A stretch of 13,014 bases of DNA, taken from positions 1 through 13,014 of the forward strand of contig SFTJ01000067.1 of assembly GCA_004563195.1 (NCBI GenBank). Reading direction: 5' to 3'. Every line of letters starts with the position of its first letter. Positions within the stretch are counted from its first letter, which is position 1. This document shows, in pieces, positions 1 to 7,387 of this stretch. This DNA comes from a bacterium. Lineage in GTDB: Bacteria; Bacteroidota; Bacteroidia; Bacteroidales; Muribaculaceae. The translations under genes and the position numbers were made by a program. The notes beneath the pieces are model-generated. The model was given only the letters and a program-made list of their open reading frames with translations. It did not search any database and was not told the DNA's origin.

Positions 1-31
1 TAGCGGTGTTTTTATTATTTTTTTGGCAATA

Positions 32-39
32 CAAATTTA
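32..39 (-). promoter_or_regulatory. possible -7 promoter box for a gene off the left edge
   Basis: On the minus strand this reads TAAATTTG, a perfect match to the Bacteroidetes -7 element TAnnTTTG. No gene lies between it and the left edge, so it could drive a divergent gene outside the window. I find no TTG at the usual upstream spacing, and the region is AT-rich, so a chance match is quite possible. On the plus strand, TAATTTTC at 61-68 is a one-mismatch version that might serve the 134-783 gene pair. Confidence 0.25.
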
Positions 40-133
40 CAAAAATTACCGCTATTTTCCTAATTTTCAGCTAATTAAATTTCGTCGAACTCACGTTAAT
101 ATATGGAGAGCAAAAGCTAAAACCTAAAGGAAA

Positions 134-580
134 ATGAAACTAAGAAGAATAATAATTAAAGTGATTCTAGGCGTTATTTCGTTTTCGATAGGATCATTAT
201 TTGGATTGCTTACGATAGATCGTTTTTCATCTACACCTCCTCCCGAAGTTCAACCTATTGCAGGAGATTATATTGCTTGGTATTTTGGTAGTTCTATGAG
301 TGCAATCCATAATACAAAAAAGAATATGGATATACCACCCAGGGTAATTGGATATAAAACAAATGGGAAGTATATCACAATAAGACAGCATCCGGATATG
401 CCTCAAAATGCAATTTATAAGCACGTTGATTATCCGGAGTATAACCCGGATAATCACTATTATTGGATAATAGATTTGCATCGAGATTCCATAGTTGAGG
501 GTCCGGTGAACTATCAGTCATTTAAAAATAGATGCGCTTTGCTACACATCGAAGATTCGTTAACTTTGTTCAAACAATGA
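134..580 (+). CDS. small membrane-anchored protein of unknown function
   Basis: This 148-residue protein is not one I recognise. It starts with a basic stretch (KLRR, IIIK) followed by a hydrophobic segment at about residues 7-27, which fits a signal anchor or uncleaved signal peptide. The remaining ~120 residues would be on the extracytoplasmic side. They are rich in Tyr, His and Pro, with a YWIID motif around residue 110 and no catalytic signature I can name. The start is supported by an AAAGGA ribosome-binding site at 126-131, spaced very closely to the ATG. The stop overlaps the next start (ATGA at 577-580), so the two are probably translated together. The coding sequence is visibly richer in A and T than the genes to its right, which could mean recent acquisition or just poorly constrained small genes. 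Confidence 0.75.
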   Translation: MKLRRIIIKVILGVISFSIGSLFGLLTIDRFSSTPPPEVQPIAGDYIAWYFGSSMSAIHNTKKNMDIPPRVIGYKTNGKYITIRQHPDMPQNAIYKHVDYPEYNPDNHYYWIIDLHRDSIVEGPVNYQSFKNRCALLHIEDSLTLFKQ

Positions 581-783
581 AGCCGGATAACTTAATAAGT
601 GTCATTGATATCGTTGGAATATCAGTAACTTTATTGCTATCAATAAAGTTCTTATCTGCGATAATTCATGCGTACAAAAATTATTTTAAATATAATGATT
701 CTGTAAAATTTAGTGATTCTGATTTTTCATTTCTAATGATTGGAATCGGCTATATTGTCGCTGTGCTTGTTGCTCTTTTTTAA
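577..783 (+). CDS. small two-TM membrane protein, translationally coupled
   Basis: I chose the ATG at 577, giving 68 residues, because it overlaps the TGA of the upstream gene (578-580), the classic arrangement for coupled translation. An in-frame start at 532 would only add residues buried in the upstream gene. The protein has two hydrophobic segments, about residues 7-29 and 50-67, joined by a polar loop of about 20 residues containing FKYND and SDSD. It ends right after the second segment. There is no recognisable family. The pairing with a membrane-anchored partner suggests the two act together at the membrane, but nothing in the sequence says in what process. Confidence 0.65.
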   Translation: MKPDNLISVIDIVGISVTLLLSIKFLSAIIHAYKNYFKYNDSVKFSDSDFSFLMIGIGYIVAVLVALF

Positions 784-928
784 TCAGTGCTAAAACAGCC
801 GCATCTGCTGAATAAATCAATTTGTTTTTATCTGCTAAAACGGCGTGAGCCAAAAATACCCGCTAAATCCGCTCGGGGCGTGCCGCATTTTTGAAAATCC
901 GTGTTAAACACCGCAGCAGCATAAAACA

Positions 929-956
929 AGCGAGGCAACTATGACGCAGCCTCGCT
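929..956. terminator. bidirectional hairpin terminator between convergent genes
   Basis: An 8-bp stem, AGCGAGGC (929-936) paired with GCCTCGCT (949-956), encloses a 12-nt loop. It lies between the end of the plus-strand pair (783) and the end of rpiB (976). On the plus strand it is followed by a T-rich run (about 957-970), and on the minus strand by TGTTTTATG. It can therefore serve both converging transcripts. Confidence 0.7.
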
Positions 957-975
957 ATTATCTTCTTTTTCTCAA

Positions 976-1425
976 TTATTTCACCGGAATCTTTTCGATA
1001 CGGCGCTGATGACGACCGCCGGCAAACTCTGTGTTCAAGAACACTTTTGTAATTTCAAGCGCCTCATCATTAGAGATAAAGCGACCCGGCATCACCAGCA
1101 CATTAGCATCGTTGTGCTCACGTGCCAAAGCTGCTATCTCAGGCTTCCAGCACAACGCTGCGCGTATGCCCTGATGCTTGTTGAGTGTCATGCACACGCC
1201 CTCGCCTGTGCCACAAATGCCTATGCCCGGATAACACTCGCCATGCTCCACTGCCTCAGCACATGGATGCGCAAAATCGGGATAGTCGCAACTCTCCTCG
1301 CTGTAGGTTCCAAAATCTTTATAGGCTATGCCTGCCTGCTCCAGATAGGCTATCACCGCCTGCTTTGTAGCATATCCCGCATGGTCGCTACACAATGCAA
1401 TAGGCTTCTCGGCTTGTAGTATCAT
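976..1425 (-). CDS. rpiB: ribose-5-phosphate isomerase B (RpiB/LacAB family)
   Basis: This cytoplasmic enzyme interconverts ribose-5-phosphate and ribulose-5-phosphate in the non-oxidative pentose phosphate pathway. At 149 residues it is the normal family length. The family motifs are all present: SDHAG at 13-17, the GICGTGEG loop at 69-76 with Cys71 as the expected catalytic base, NKHQGIRAALC at 82-92, REHNDANVL at 102-110, and a C-terminal GGRHQRRI (136-143) that binds the phosphate in this family. LacA/LacB (galactose-6-phosphate isomerase subunits) share the fold, but the CGTGEG and GGRHQRR signatures and the single-gene setting favour RpiB. It is transcribed alone from a good promoter at 1470-1500 and ends just before a strong terminator. 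It has no obvious link to the glycan operon except as downstream central metabolism. Confidence 0.95.
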   Translation of the reverse strand: MILQAEKPIALCSDHAGYATKQAVIAYLEQAGIAYKDFGTYSEESCDYPDFAHPCAEAVEHGECYPGIGICGTGEGVCMTLNKHQGIRAALCWKPEIAALAREHNDANVLVMPGRFISNDEALEITKVFLNTEFAGGRHQRRIEKIPVK

Positions 1426-1469
1426 AGAATAGTTTTTTGTTTATTTTTAGGTATTAATTATTATGCCTG

Positions 1470-1500
1470 CAAAATTACAAAATCATCCCCACTAAAGCAA
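1470..1500 (-). promoter_or_regulatory. rpiB promoter (Bacteroidetes -7/-33 type)
   Basis: On the minus strand, TAATTTTG (1477-1470) matches the TAnnTTTG -7 box exactly. A TTG (1500-1498) sits 20 nt upstream, the usual spacing for the primary sigma factor of Bacteroidetes. Transcription would start around 1463, leaving a leader of about 38 nt before the rpiB ATG at 1425. Confidence 0.7.
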
Positions 1501-1545
1501 CCAAAGCCGTCACTTTCAGCAAAAACTTATCAAAACCAATCCCCC

Positions 1546-1580
1546 GTCGGACCAGTCCGACCAGTCCGACTCGTCCGACA
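1546..1580. repeat. short tandem repeat, ~9-bp unit, with palindromic end
   Basis: Four units follow each other at 1546, 1555, 1564 and 1573. The last three begin GTCCGAC followed by two variable bases (CA, TC, AT). The first unit is GTCGGAC, the inverted form, so 1546-1561 is a near-perfect palindrome (7-bp arms, 2-bp centre). Read on the minus strand it lies 25 nt past the permease stop codon and is followed by T-rich sequence (TTGGTTTTG, GTTTTTG). It could work as that gene's terminator as well as being a repeat. Confidence 0.65.
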
Positions 1581-1604
1581 TAGCCCCACCAAATTTCCTC
1601 ACCT

Positions 1605-2477
1605 TCAGCTGCCAAGCACAAGGCAGATTAAGCCCAAAAGCAATATCGAAAGGTCGATTAACTTCATTTTCACATTCTTTTCGCGCAGCACTGCCACCCC
1701 GTAGAGGAACGACACAAGCACACTGCCTCGGCGTATCATCGACACCACCGATATCATCGAACCATCGATAGAAAGCGAATAGAAATATGCCACATCGGCT
1801 ATAGTGAGGAAAAGAGCTATGCATGGTATGGTCCAACGCCACACAAAGGGCGTAGTGTCGTGCGACACCCGCTTTATTATCATCACCACAGTGCCCATTA
1901 TCACACACTGATAAAGCGAATACCACGCCTGCACTTGCAGTGGCTCATAGAGTCGCAACAGATACTTATCGTATAGTCCGCTCACGGCTCCCATCACCGT
2001 AGCTCCAAGCATCAGCCACAACCACACGCTATGCTTCACCGAAAAACCCTCCTTGGAGCCCAATCGGCTGATAAAATACAACGAACAAAATCCCAGCAAT
2101 ATGCCCACCCACTGAAGGGCATTAAGGCGTTCCCCAAAAATCAACAACGCCCCGAGCAACACAAGCACCGGACGCGTGGCATTAATAGGACCGGTGATAG
2201 TGAGAGGCAGATTTTTTACTGCATAATAACCCATAGTCCACGACGAAAGCACTATCAACGACTTGATGAAGATATAGAGGTGCCCCATAGGATCGCCACC
2301 AAAACCTATACTCCCTTCTGCCACTGTCAGCACCAAGATGGGCGACATCAGCAATGCTCCAAACAAGGTGTTGAAAAACAATACGGTAAGCACATTATTA
2401 CCGCCAAGCGACAATTTCTTAAAGATGTCGTATACGCCCAAACACATCGACGACATCACTGCAAGTAATATCCACAT
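1605..2477 (-). CDS. EamA/DMT-superfamily permease, 10 TM
   Basis: This 290-residue inner-membrane protein is made of two similar hydrophobic halves, roughly residues 2-138 and 148-289, each with about five transmembrane segments. That is the layout of EamA-type members of the drug/metabolite transporter superfamily. Family-like features are the ITGPINATRPVLVLLGALLIFGERL stretch around 93-117 (charged GER at the end of the fourth helix) and its echo in the second half, ISVVSMIRRGSVLVSFLYGVAVLREK. The substrate cannot be read from the sequence; relatives export or import amino acids, nucleosides, sugars or other metabolites. An AAGGA-like site lies upstream of the ATG at 2477. A -7 promoter box at 2526-2533, with a probable terminator upstream of it, suggests the gene is transcribed separately from the glycan operon. 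Confidence 0.85.
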   Translation of the reverse strand: MWILLAVMSSMCLGVYDIFKKLSLGGNNVLTVLFFNTLFGALLMSPILVLTVAEGSIGFGGDPMGHLYIFIKSLIVLSSWTMGYYAVKNLPLTITGPINATRPVLVLLGALLIFGERLNALQWVGILLGFCSLYFISRLGSKEGFSVKHSVWLWLMLGATVMGAVSGLYDKYLLRLYEPLQVQAWYSLYQCVIMGTVVMIIKRVSHDTTPFVWRWTIPCIALFLTIADVAYFYSLSIDGSMISVVSMIRRGSVLVSFLYGVAVLREKNVKMKLIDLSILLLGLICLVLGS

Positions 2478-2525
2478 AAACCTAAAAAATTACTCTTCTT
2501 TCCTTAGTTTTATCTTTTTCGCCTG

Positions 2526-2533
2526 CAAAATTA
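2526..2533 (-). promoter_or_regulatory. -7 promoter box of the EamA permease gene
   Basis: The minus strand reads TAATTTTG, an exact TAnnTTTG. It lies within a 16-bp stretch (2521-2536) identical to the one around the rpiB promoter (1465-1480). A clear -33 TTG at 20-nt spacing is missing; CTG is the nearest match at 2555-2557. The expected leader is about 40 nt. Confidence 0.5.
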
Positions 2534-2575
2534 CAACATTTTCGCCAATAACCACAGCCCACAAAAGCAAAAACA

Positions 2576-2623
2576 GCGGCGACACGCTCCGGCACCATTT
2601 CAGCACCCAAAGCCCATCGCCGC
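2576..2623 (-). terminator. probable terminator of the glycan operon
   Basis: On the minus strand, GCGGCGA (2623-2617) can pair with TCGCCGC (2582-2576) across a 34-nt loop. The T-rich run TGTTTTTGCTTTTGT (2575-2561) follows directly. The position fits: about 35 nt after the stop of the last operon gene (2658) and just before the permease promoter. The long loop makes this less certain than the other terminators. Confidence 0.4.
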
Positions 2624-2657
2624 CCCGCCTAAAATAGCTATCGGTATAATTTGATTG

Positions 2658-4040
2658 TTACATCTTGCGCAATTCCACCTTGCGAGTTATCGGTTTATTC
2701 ACCTCATATATCTTATCCACAAGCACCTGATGCTGCTCCAATCGAGCCTCTCGCACCGCATCATGCATAAGGCGAGAATAGTTATCGCGATTGCCCTTGA
2801 GCCAACCGTTTTTGTCAACATTGGCGTCCATCACTTCTATCGCCTTGCGATTATTTGCATTAAGCAATCCCTGCTGCTGGAAAAATCCGTGCTGACACCA
2901 TGCATACACGCGCATCTGTTGCACTATCTCCATACGCATCTCATTGAGGTGCATCACTGCAAGCGCTTGCTGATATTGAGGGGTCTTGCTTTCCTTGGCA
3001 AGATTGATGCCCTCGGCCAATTGCTTGCCTGTCCATACGCCTATCTCTTCGCCATCGATAAGCAACTTATAGTTGCCACTCAGGCCGGTCACCTTGAGTA
3101 TTTCTTGATTCATCTCTTCGTAGAACGGCACCACATCGGCTGCCATAGCTTGCGTGCGATGATAACCCCAACCTCTTGGCACTGTGTCCATCGGATAAGG
3201 CAACGATTCTGCCTTATAGTCGAAGGTAAGGCTGCGACCCACTTTCTTCACATTGCTGATGGTGCAGTTTTCGGCAGCTACCACCGATTTTTTACCGGCA
3301 TTTACCTCCATCTTTGCCACCGGCTTGCCTGCCATGCCTTGAGCCTTGAGGAAGAGATAAGCCATTACCATGTGACCATCGTTATCGGGGTGAATACGGT
3401 CGGAGCCACAAAGTGTAAACGCAGGGTCTTTCTCTTGGCCCTTGGCGTTTAGTGCCACCATAGGAGCATTCATGTCGAGATATTCCCAACCATTACGCTT
3501 GGCTGCTTCCATCTGATAAGCCACAATGCGCTTTATGGTTTCATTTTTCTTCTTGAAGAGATTGCCCTCTATTTTTGCCGTTTCATCGTAGGGCGATGTT
3601 CCGAGTGCCACGATGCGAGTGTTGGGCAATTGAAGCAAGCGTTGCTCCATCTTTTTGTAGTTCTCTATACACTCCTGATATTTCTGTTCTCCAAACTCGG
3701 CGGCATTGTCGCCGTTATATTCGAAGTAGCCCGAGTCGTTCATACCAAAAGTCACCATCAACACTGTAGGATTCTTGCTGAACACATCGTTGTCGAGACG
3801 CTTGTACATATCGTAAGCGGTATCCCCTCCAACGCCGCAGTTGTACACGCTAATGGGCATATTGGGGAATCGGGTCATATAGTACAACCAGATGTAAGAG
3901 TGATAACGTCCGCCATCGGTAATACTGTTTCCAAGGAATGCTGCTCGCTCTCCTTCTACGAAAGGCTTGATTTCTTGAGCTGTTGCCGATGCCATTCCTA
4001 TGAGCAGCGACAACGCCATTGCTGAAAATATCTTTTTCAT
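2658..4040 (-). CDS. exported SGNH/GDSL-type hydrolase (probable carbohydrate esterase)
   Basis: This 460-residue protein has a signal peptide, with likely cleavage after the ATA at 19-21 (residue 22 is Gln). The SGNH blocks are all visible in residues 33-219: GNSIT (37-41, nucleophile Ser39), the oxyanion-hole glycine in GVGGD (69-73), GMND (99-102, Asn101), and DRIHP (214-218, Asp214/His217). Block I reads GNS rather than GDS, a common variant. Members of this superfamily remove acyl groups, often acetyl, from sugars. The exact ester bond cannot be told from sequence. The C-terminal part (about 240-460) starts with a beta-rich stretch and continues as a charged, probably helical region that I do not recognise. 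It is the last gene of the operon, 37 bp after the GH130 gene, which points to deacylation of the same mannose-rich glycan. Confidence 0.88.
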   Translation of the reverse strand: MKKIFSAMALSLLIGMASATAQEIKPFVEGERAAFLGNSITDGGRYHSYIWLYYMTRFPNMPISVYNCGVGGDTAYDMYKRLDNDVFSKNPTVLMVTFGMNDSGYFEYNGDNAAEFGEQKYQECIENYKKMEQRLLQLPNTRIVALGTSPYDETAKIEGNLFKKKNETIKRIVAYQMEAAKRNGWEYLDMNAPMVALNAKGQEKDPAFTLCGSDRIHPDNDGHMVMAYLFLKAQGMAGKPVAKMEVNAGKKSVVAAENCTISNVKKVGRSLTFDYKAESLPYPMDTVPRGWGYHRTQAMAADVVPFYEEMNQEILKVTGLSGNYKLLIDGEEIGVWTGKQLAEGINLAKESKTPQYQQALAVMHLNEMRMEIVQQMRVYAWCQHGFFQQQGLLNANNRKAIEVMDANVDKNGWLKGNRDNYSRLMHDAVREARLEQHQVLVDKIYEVNKPITRKVELRKM

Positions 4041-4077
4041 TGTATTTTATGTTTGTTTATTGATAATATGGTTTCTG

Positions 4078-5196
4078 TTAATATTTGTGCGGATCATACA
4101 CTGCCACCGACACACGCGAGTCGGCACAGCCGTAGTAGAGATACCACTTCTCTTTGAAGTACACCAATCCTTCGATAAACACCGTTCCGGCAGGATATTG
4201 GCCGCTCTTTTCGAAGTCGGCTTCAGGCACAAAGAATGGTTTGTCGAGGCGTGCTATTATGCGGCTTGGATTAGTGGCGTCGAAGAGCGCCTGACCGCCA
4301 CAATAGGTATTCTCGGTGTAAAGCGAGTCGCAGTCGGCACCTTGTGCATTTTTGCCGTTGTAAAGCAGAAGTATACCTTTGTCGGTAACTACAGCAGGCG
4401 GGCCACATTCGGTGAGTGAACTATCGAAATAGCCCTTGCGAGGCTCCATCACGCGTAGCATATCACCGTTCTCGTCGAGCATCGGTTCCCAATCGGTAAG
4501 ATTGGTCGAGGTGGCAACATTCACAAATTTTTCGCCCCAATACATCCAATATTTACCATTGATTTTGGCTATCACTTGCTTATCACCCACAAGTTTGGTC
4601 ACTATCGAAGCCGATTTCGAGAAATCGTCTTTAAATCGGCCATCATAAGCCTTGGCAAATGCCGGACCATGCTTCTGCCAGGTCTTCAAATCGCGCGAGG
4701 TAGCTACTGCCAAGCGGGCTTGCTTGCGATTCCACTGGGTGTAGCACATCACATATAGTCCGTCCTCGGTCATTGCGATGCGTGGGTCTTCGCATCCGCC
4801 GGGTTGCTCGAGTTCGCTTTGCGAATCGTTGTCGGGATAGAGTATGGGGGTTGATTCATAGGTGAAATGCAAGCCGTCGTGGCTTGTGGCAAAGCCTAAG
4901 CGCGAGGTGCGTGTTCCTATGCCCACTGCCGAATTATCCTCAGCGCGAAACACCACTACCACATTGCCATCCTTGATGGTGGCAGCCGGATTAAACACAT
5001 CGCTTTCCATCCACCCTACCGAGTCGCCTCGCATAGGGCACAAAAATTTCACTGTTGAGTCGGGCGAGAGTATCGGGTTTACACCCTCAGGGCGTTCAAA
5101 CTCTTGCCATGCCCAATGCTCTTCTTTGTGCATATTGCATGCGGCAAGTGCTCCCGCGGCAAGCAGCACGCATAGTAATCTATTAGTTTTCTGCAT
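4078..5196 (-). CDS. GH130 lipoprotein, probable beta-mannoside hydrolase
   Basis: This 372-residue protein has a lipoprotein signal with the lipobox LAAC, giving a lipidated Cys20 and a place in the outer or inner membrane facing out of the cytoplasm. The rest is a single five-bladed beta-propeller domain with GH130 signatures: FNPAA (68-72), FRAED (83-87), GCEDPRI (134-140, with the family's catalytic Asp most likely Asp137), YWMYWGE (216-222), ECGPP (263-267), and the closing blade GLVYF/LYYGCADSR (343-361). GH130 includes phosphorylases acting on beta-1,4-mannosides and hydrolases acting on beta-1,2-mannosides. The length, the export signal and the overall pattern resemble the Bacteroides beta-1,2-mannosidases I remember (BT3780 and BACOVA_03624 types). 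Phosphorolysis would also be of little use outside the cytoplasm, so hydrolysis is favoured. That choice is inference. It lies 25 bp after a GH92 gene. Confidence 0.88.
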   Translation of the reverse strand: MQKTNRLLCVLLAAGALAACNMHKEEHWAWQEFERPEGVNPILSPDSTVKFLCPMRGDSVGWMESDVFNPAATIKDGNVVVVFRAEDNSAVGIGTRTSRLGFATSHDGLHFTYESTPILYPDNDSQSELEQPGGCEDPRIAMTEDGLYVMCYTQWNRKQARLAVATSRDLKTWQKHGPAFAKAYDGRFKDDFSKSASIVTKLVGDKQVIAKINGKYWMYWGEKFVNVATSTNLTDWEPMLDENGDMLRVMEPRKGYFDSSLTECGPPAVVTDKGILLLYNGKNAQGADCDSLYTENTYCGGQALFDATNPSRIIARLDKPFFVPEADFEKSGQYPAGTVFIEGLVYFKEKWYLYYGCADSRVSVAVYDPHKY

Positions 5197-5221
5197 AATA
5201 CCTTATTGGTTTATTTTGAAG

Positions 5222-7360
5222 TTATTCATACGAAGGTGGCAACACGCTTTGTCCCCATGTTGTAGGCTTAGCGCTTACCTTATATTCTATAGTTCCACCT
5301 TCACTCACATCGTCCCACTCTATCCATGTGCTTGCATAGGGTTTGCCATTGAGTTGCATATCCTTAATGTAGATATCCTTCTCCGAGCCTCCGGTTATGG
5401 TTAAGTCGCCCTTAGGCAAATGAAGCACTGCCCGAGTGAAAATGGGTGTATTCACCGCAAAACCGCCTATGCCGGGTATTTCGGGATAAAGTCCGAGGCA
5501 AGCAAACACATACCATGCACCCATAGTGCCCAAATCATCGTTGCCTGGCAAGCCATCTATGGCACTCGAGTATTGCTCATTGAGAATGCGATTAACCACC
5601 TTCTGCGTCTTGTGGGGGCGTTGCACCCAATTGTAAATCCACGGAATCTGAAAACTCGGCTCGTTGCCTGATGCAAACCAAGCGTCGCCATATCCGGCAT
5701 CGAGACGCACAAACAGGTCATCGAGGCGTCGCTCGGCTTCGTCACGGCCACCTATGATGTCGATTAAGCCTTTGATGTTATATGGCACCATCCAGAAGTA
5801 GTTTTTATAGGTCGATTCGCGAAAATCCTCGCTGAGTGGCTTCCACGAGCCATCGGCATTGCGGCTCTGCAGCCATCCGGTAGCAGGATTGTAGAGATTC
5901 TTCCACGAGCGGGCATAATGGAAATAGCGCCAACTCAGAAATTCATCACCACAAGCTCGCAAAGCAAACTGGCCGATAGCAAAATCGGCTGTAGTATACT
6001 CAAGCTGTATCGAAGCATTGTAATATCCCTTGTCGAGATATTGCTGCAAGCCGGGACGGGTCTCTTCGTTCTGCGATTTGGCACCGGGCTGCTCTGCACC
6101 TTTGCGCATTATGGCAAGCAGCGGCTTGGGAGCATAGTTGCGTGCCCCGAAGGCATAGGCATTTGCCACCAATACCGACGTGGGATCGCCTTGCATTACT
6201 CCGGTCTCGATGTTGGCCATAACCCAACGCGGAAACGAGCCGCCCGATTGCTCGGCAAACTGCTGATGCGATATCACCACATCTGAAGCAATATCGGGTT
6301 CAAGCATCGAGAGTAGCTGTATCTGTGTTCGATAAGTGTCCCAATTGCTGAACGAGGTATAGTGCTTGGTTCGTGTGCGATGCACCTTGTTGTCGGCACC
6401 CATATATTCACCGTTAACGTCGCTATCTACATTGGGATGAATAAACGTGCGATAGAGATGTGTGTAGAATTGTGTGATGCGGTCGGGGTTGGTGCCTTCC
6501 ACTTCCACCTTCGAGAGGTAGCGGTTCCACTCGTTCTCGGCACGGCTCTGCACTGCATCAAAGTCCCAGCCGGGATTCTCTGTCTTAAGGTTTTCGCGTG
6601 CATTTTCTACCGACACATACGACACGCCCACCTTATACTGTACCTGCTTGCCGGCGCTGAGATCAAATGTGAAATACACGCCTGATGTCTCACCTTCGCT
6701 GAAGTTGACGCCGGGCTTAAGCTTATCGTTCTTCCACACGCCGGTTTCTACTGCATTAGCATCGAACTCGGCTGCAAAATACACTTTATATGGTGTGGGG
6801 ATGCCACAAAACGAGCCACCCACGGCATATCCCTCACAACTATTCTTGCCGGTAATCACCACGGCAGCAGTAGTGGTAGCTGTGGCAGCCACTCCGCCAC
6901 CTATTATCACCGTACCATAGCGCTCGCTCTGCGCATAGCTGTAGCGGGCCATTCCGGTGCGTTCGGTCACCGTAAGTTCCGATTTTATGTCACCCTGCAC
7001 CATAGCTTGATAGTAGCCTGCATGGCCTTTCTCGCCATCTACATTCACACGATGGTCGAGTATGTTGCCTGGCGACACGGTGAGTTTGCCCTTAAGCGGA
7101 AAGGTGGGGAAATTGCCCATATGCTCACATCCGCCACCGCTGAGCTGATTAATCACAAATCCGGCTCGCTTTGAGAAATACGAAGGCGTAAACTGCACCA
7201 TTCCGAAGGGATAGGTAGCTCCGGGATAAAGATAGCCCGATGTCAATCCCACGCCTTTGGTGCCTATTAGGGTGTTCACTTTGGCAAAATAGTCGGTGGC
7301 TGAAATTCCTGAACCCAAACTTAGTGCCAATAACACGATTGCTGCAATTGTTCGTTTCAT
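5222..7360 (-). CDS. GH92 exo-alpha-mannosidase, canonical GNEP type
   Basis: This 712-residue protein has a type I signal peptide, with likely cleavage after Ala21. It shows the GH92 plan of an N-terminal beta-sandwich (about 25-285) followed by an (alpha/alpha)6 barrel. Signatures are NTLIGT (29-34), YPGATYPFGMVQ (45-56), SNWDTYRTQ (338-346), GNEPS (565-569), and PGNDDLGTMGAWYVF (605-619). Family enzymes are calcium-dependent, inverting exo-mannosidases. Glu567 of the NEP motif is the expected general acid and the aspartates of the GNDD motif are base candidates. Some alpha-1,2-specific relatives, as I recall, have His where this has Gly565, so alpha-1,2 should not be assumed; the linkage is open. 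It is the third gene of the operon, 27 bp after the other GH92 gene. Confidence 0.93.
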   Translation of the reverse strand: MKRTIAAIVLLALSLGSGISATDYFAKVNTLIGTKGVGLTSGYLYPGATYPFGMVQFTPSYFSKRAGFVINQLSGGGCEHMGNFPTFPLKGKLTVSPGNILDHRVNVDGEKGHAGYYQAMVQGDIKSELTVTERTGMARYSYAQSERYGTVIIGGGVAATATTTAAVVITGKNSCEGYAVGGSFCGIPTPYKVYFAAEFDANAVETGVWKNDKLKPGVNFSEGETSGVYFTFDLSAGKQVQYKVGVSYVSVENARENLKTENPGWDFDAVQSRAENEWNRYLSKVEVEGTNPDRITQFYTHLYRTFIHPNVDSDVNGEYMGADNKVHRTRTKHYTSFSNWDTYRTQIQLLSMLEPDIASDVVISHQQFAEQSGGSFPRWVMANIETGVMQGDPTSVLVANAYAFGARNYAPKPLLAIMRKGAEQPGAKSQNEETRPGLQQYLDKGYYNASIQLEYTTADFAIGQFALRACGDEFLSWRYFHYARSWKNLYNPATGWLQSRNADGSWKPLSEDFRESTYKNYFWMVPYNIKGLIDIIGGRDEAERRLDDLFVRLDAGYGDAWFASGNEPSFQIPWIYNWVQRPHKTQKVVNRILNEQYSSAIDGLPGNDDLGTMGAWYVFACLGLYPEIPGIGGFAVNTPIFTRAVLHLPKGDLTITGGSEKDIYIKDMQLNGKPYASTWIEWDDVSEGGTIEYKVSAKPTTWGQSVLPPSYE

Positions 7361-7387
7361 CTATTATTATGGTTATATTTTATTTCA

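Noticed and set aside
532..576. Upstream start for the second small membrane gene
   Set aside because: It would overlap the first gene by 49 bases, and the added residues are polar and unlike the rest; the ATGA-coupled start at 577 is more natural.
788..841. Two copies of TGCTAAAAC, 45 bp apart, after the small membrane pair
   Set aside because: The repeats are short and imperfectly flanked, with no link to a gene start; chance is a sufficient explanation.
1546..1580. Possible CRISPR-like array
   Set aside because: The units are about 9 bp with no spacers, so it is a simple tandem repeat.
1516..1926. Minus-strand open frame (136 codons) overlapping the permease 3' end and reading through the tandem repeat
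   Set aside because: It is out of frame with a convincing 10-TM permease; its SDWSDWSD tail is only the translated repeat.
2655..3452. Long plus-strand open frame (265 codons) opposite the SGNH hydrolase gene
   Set aside because: It mirrors the codons of a gene with clear catalytic motifs, and its His- and Leu-rich translation has no domain and no ribosome-binding site.
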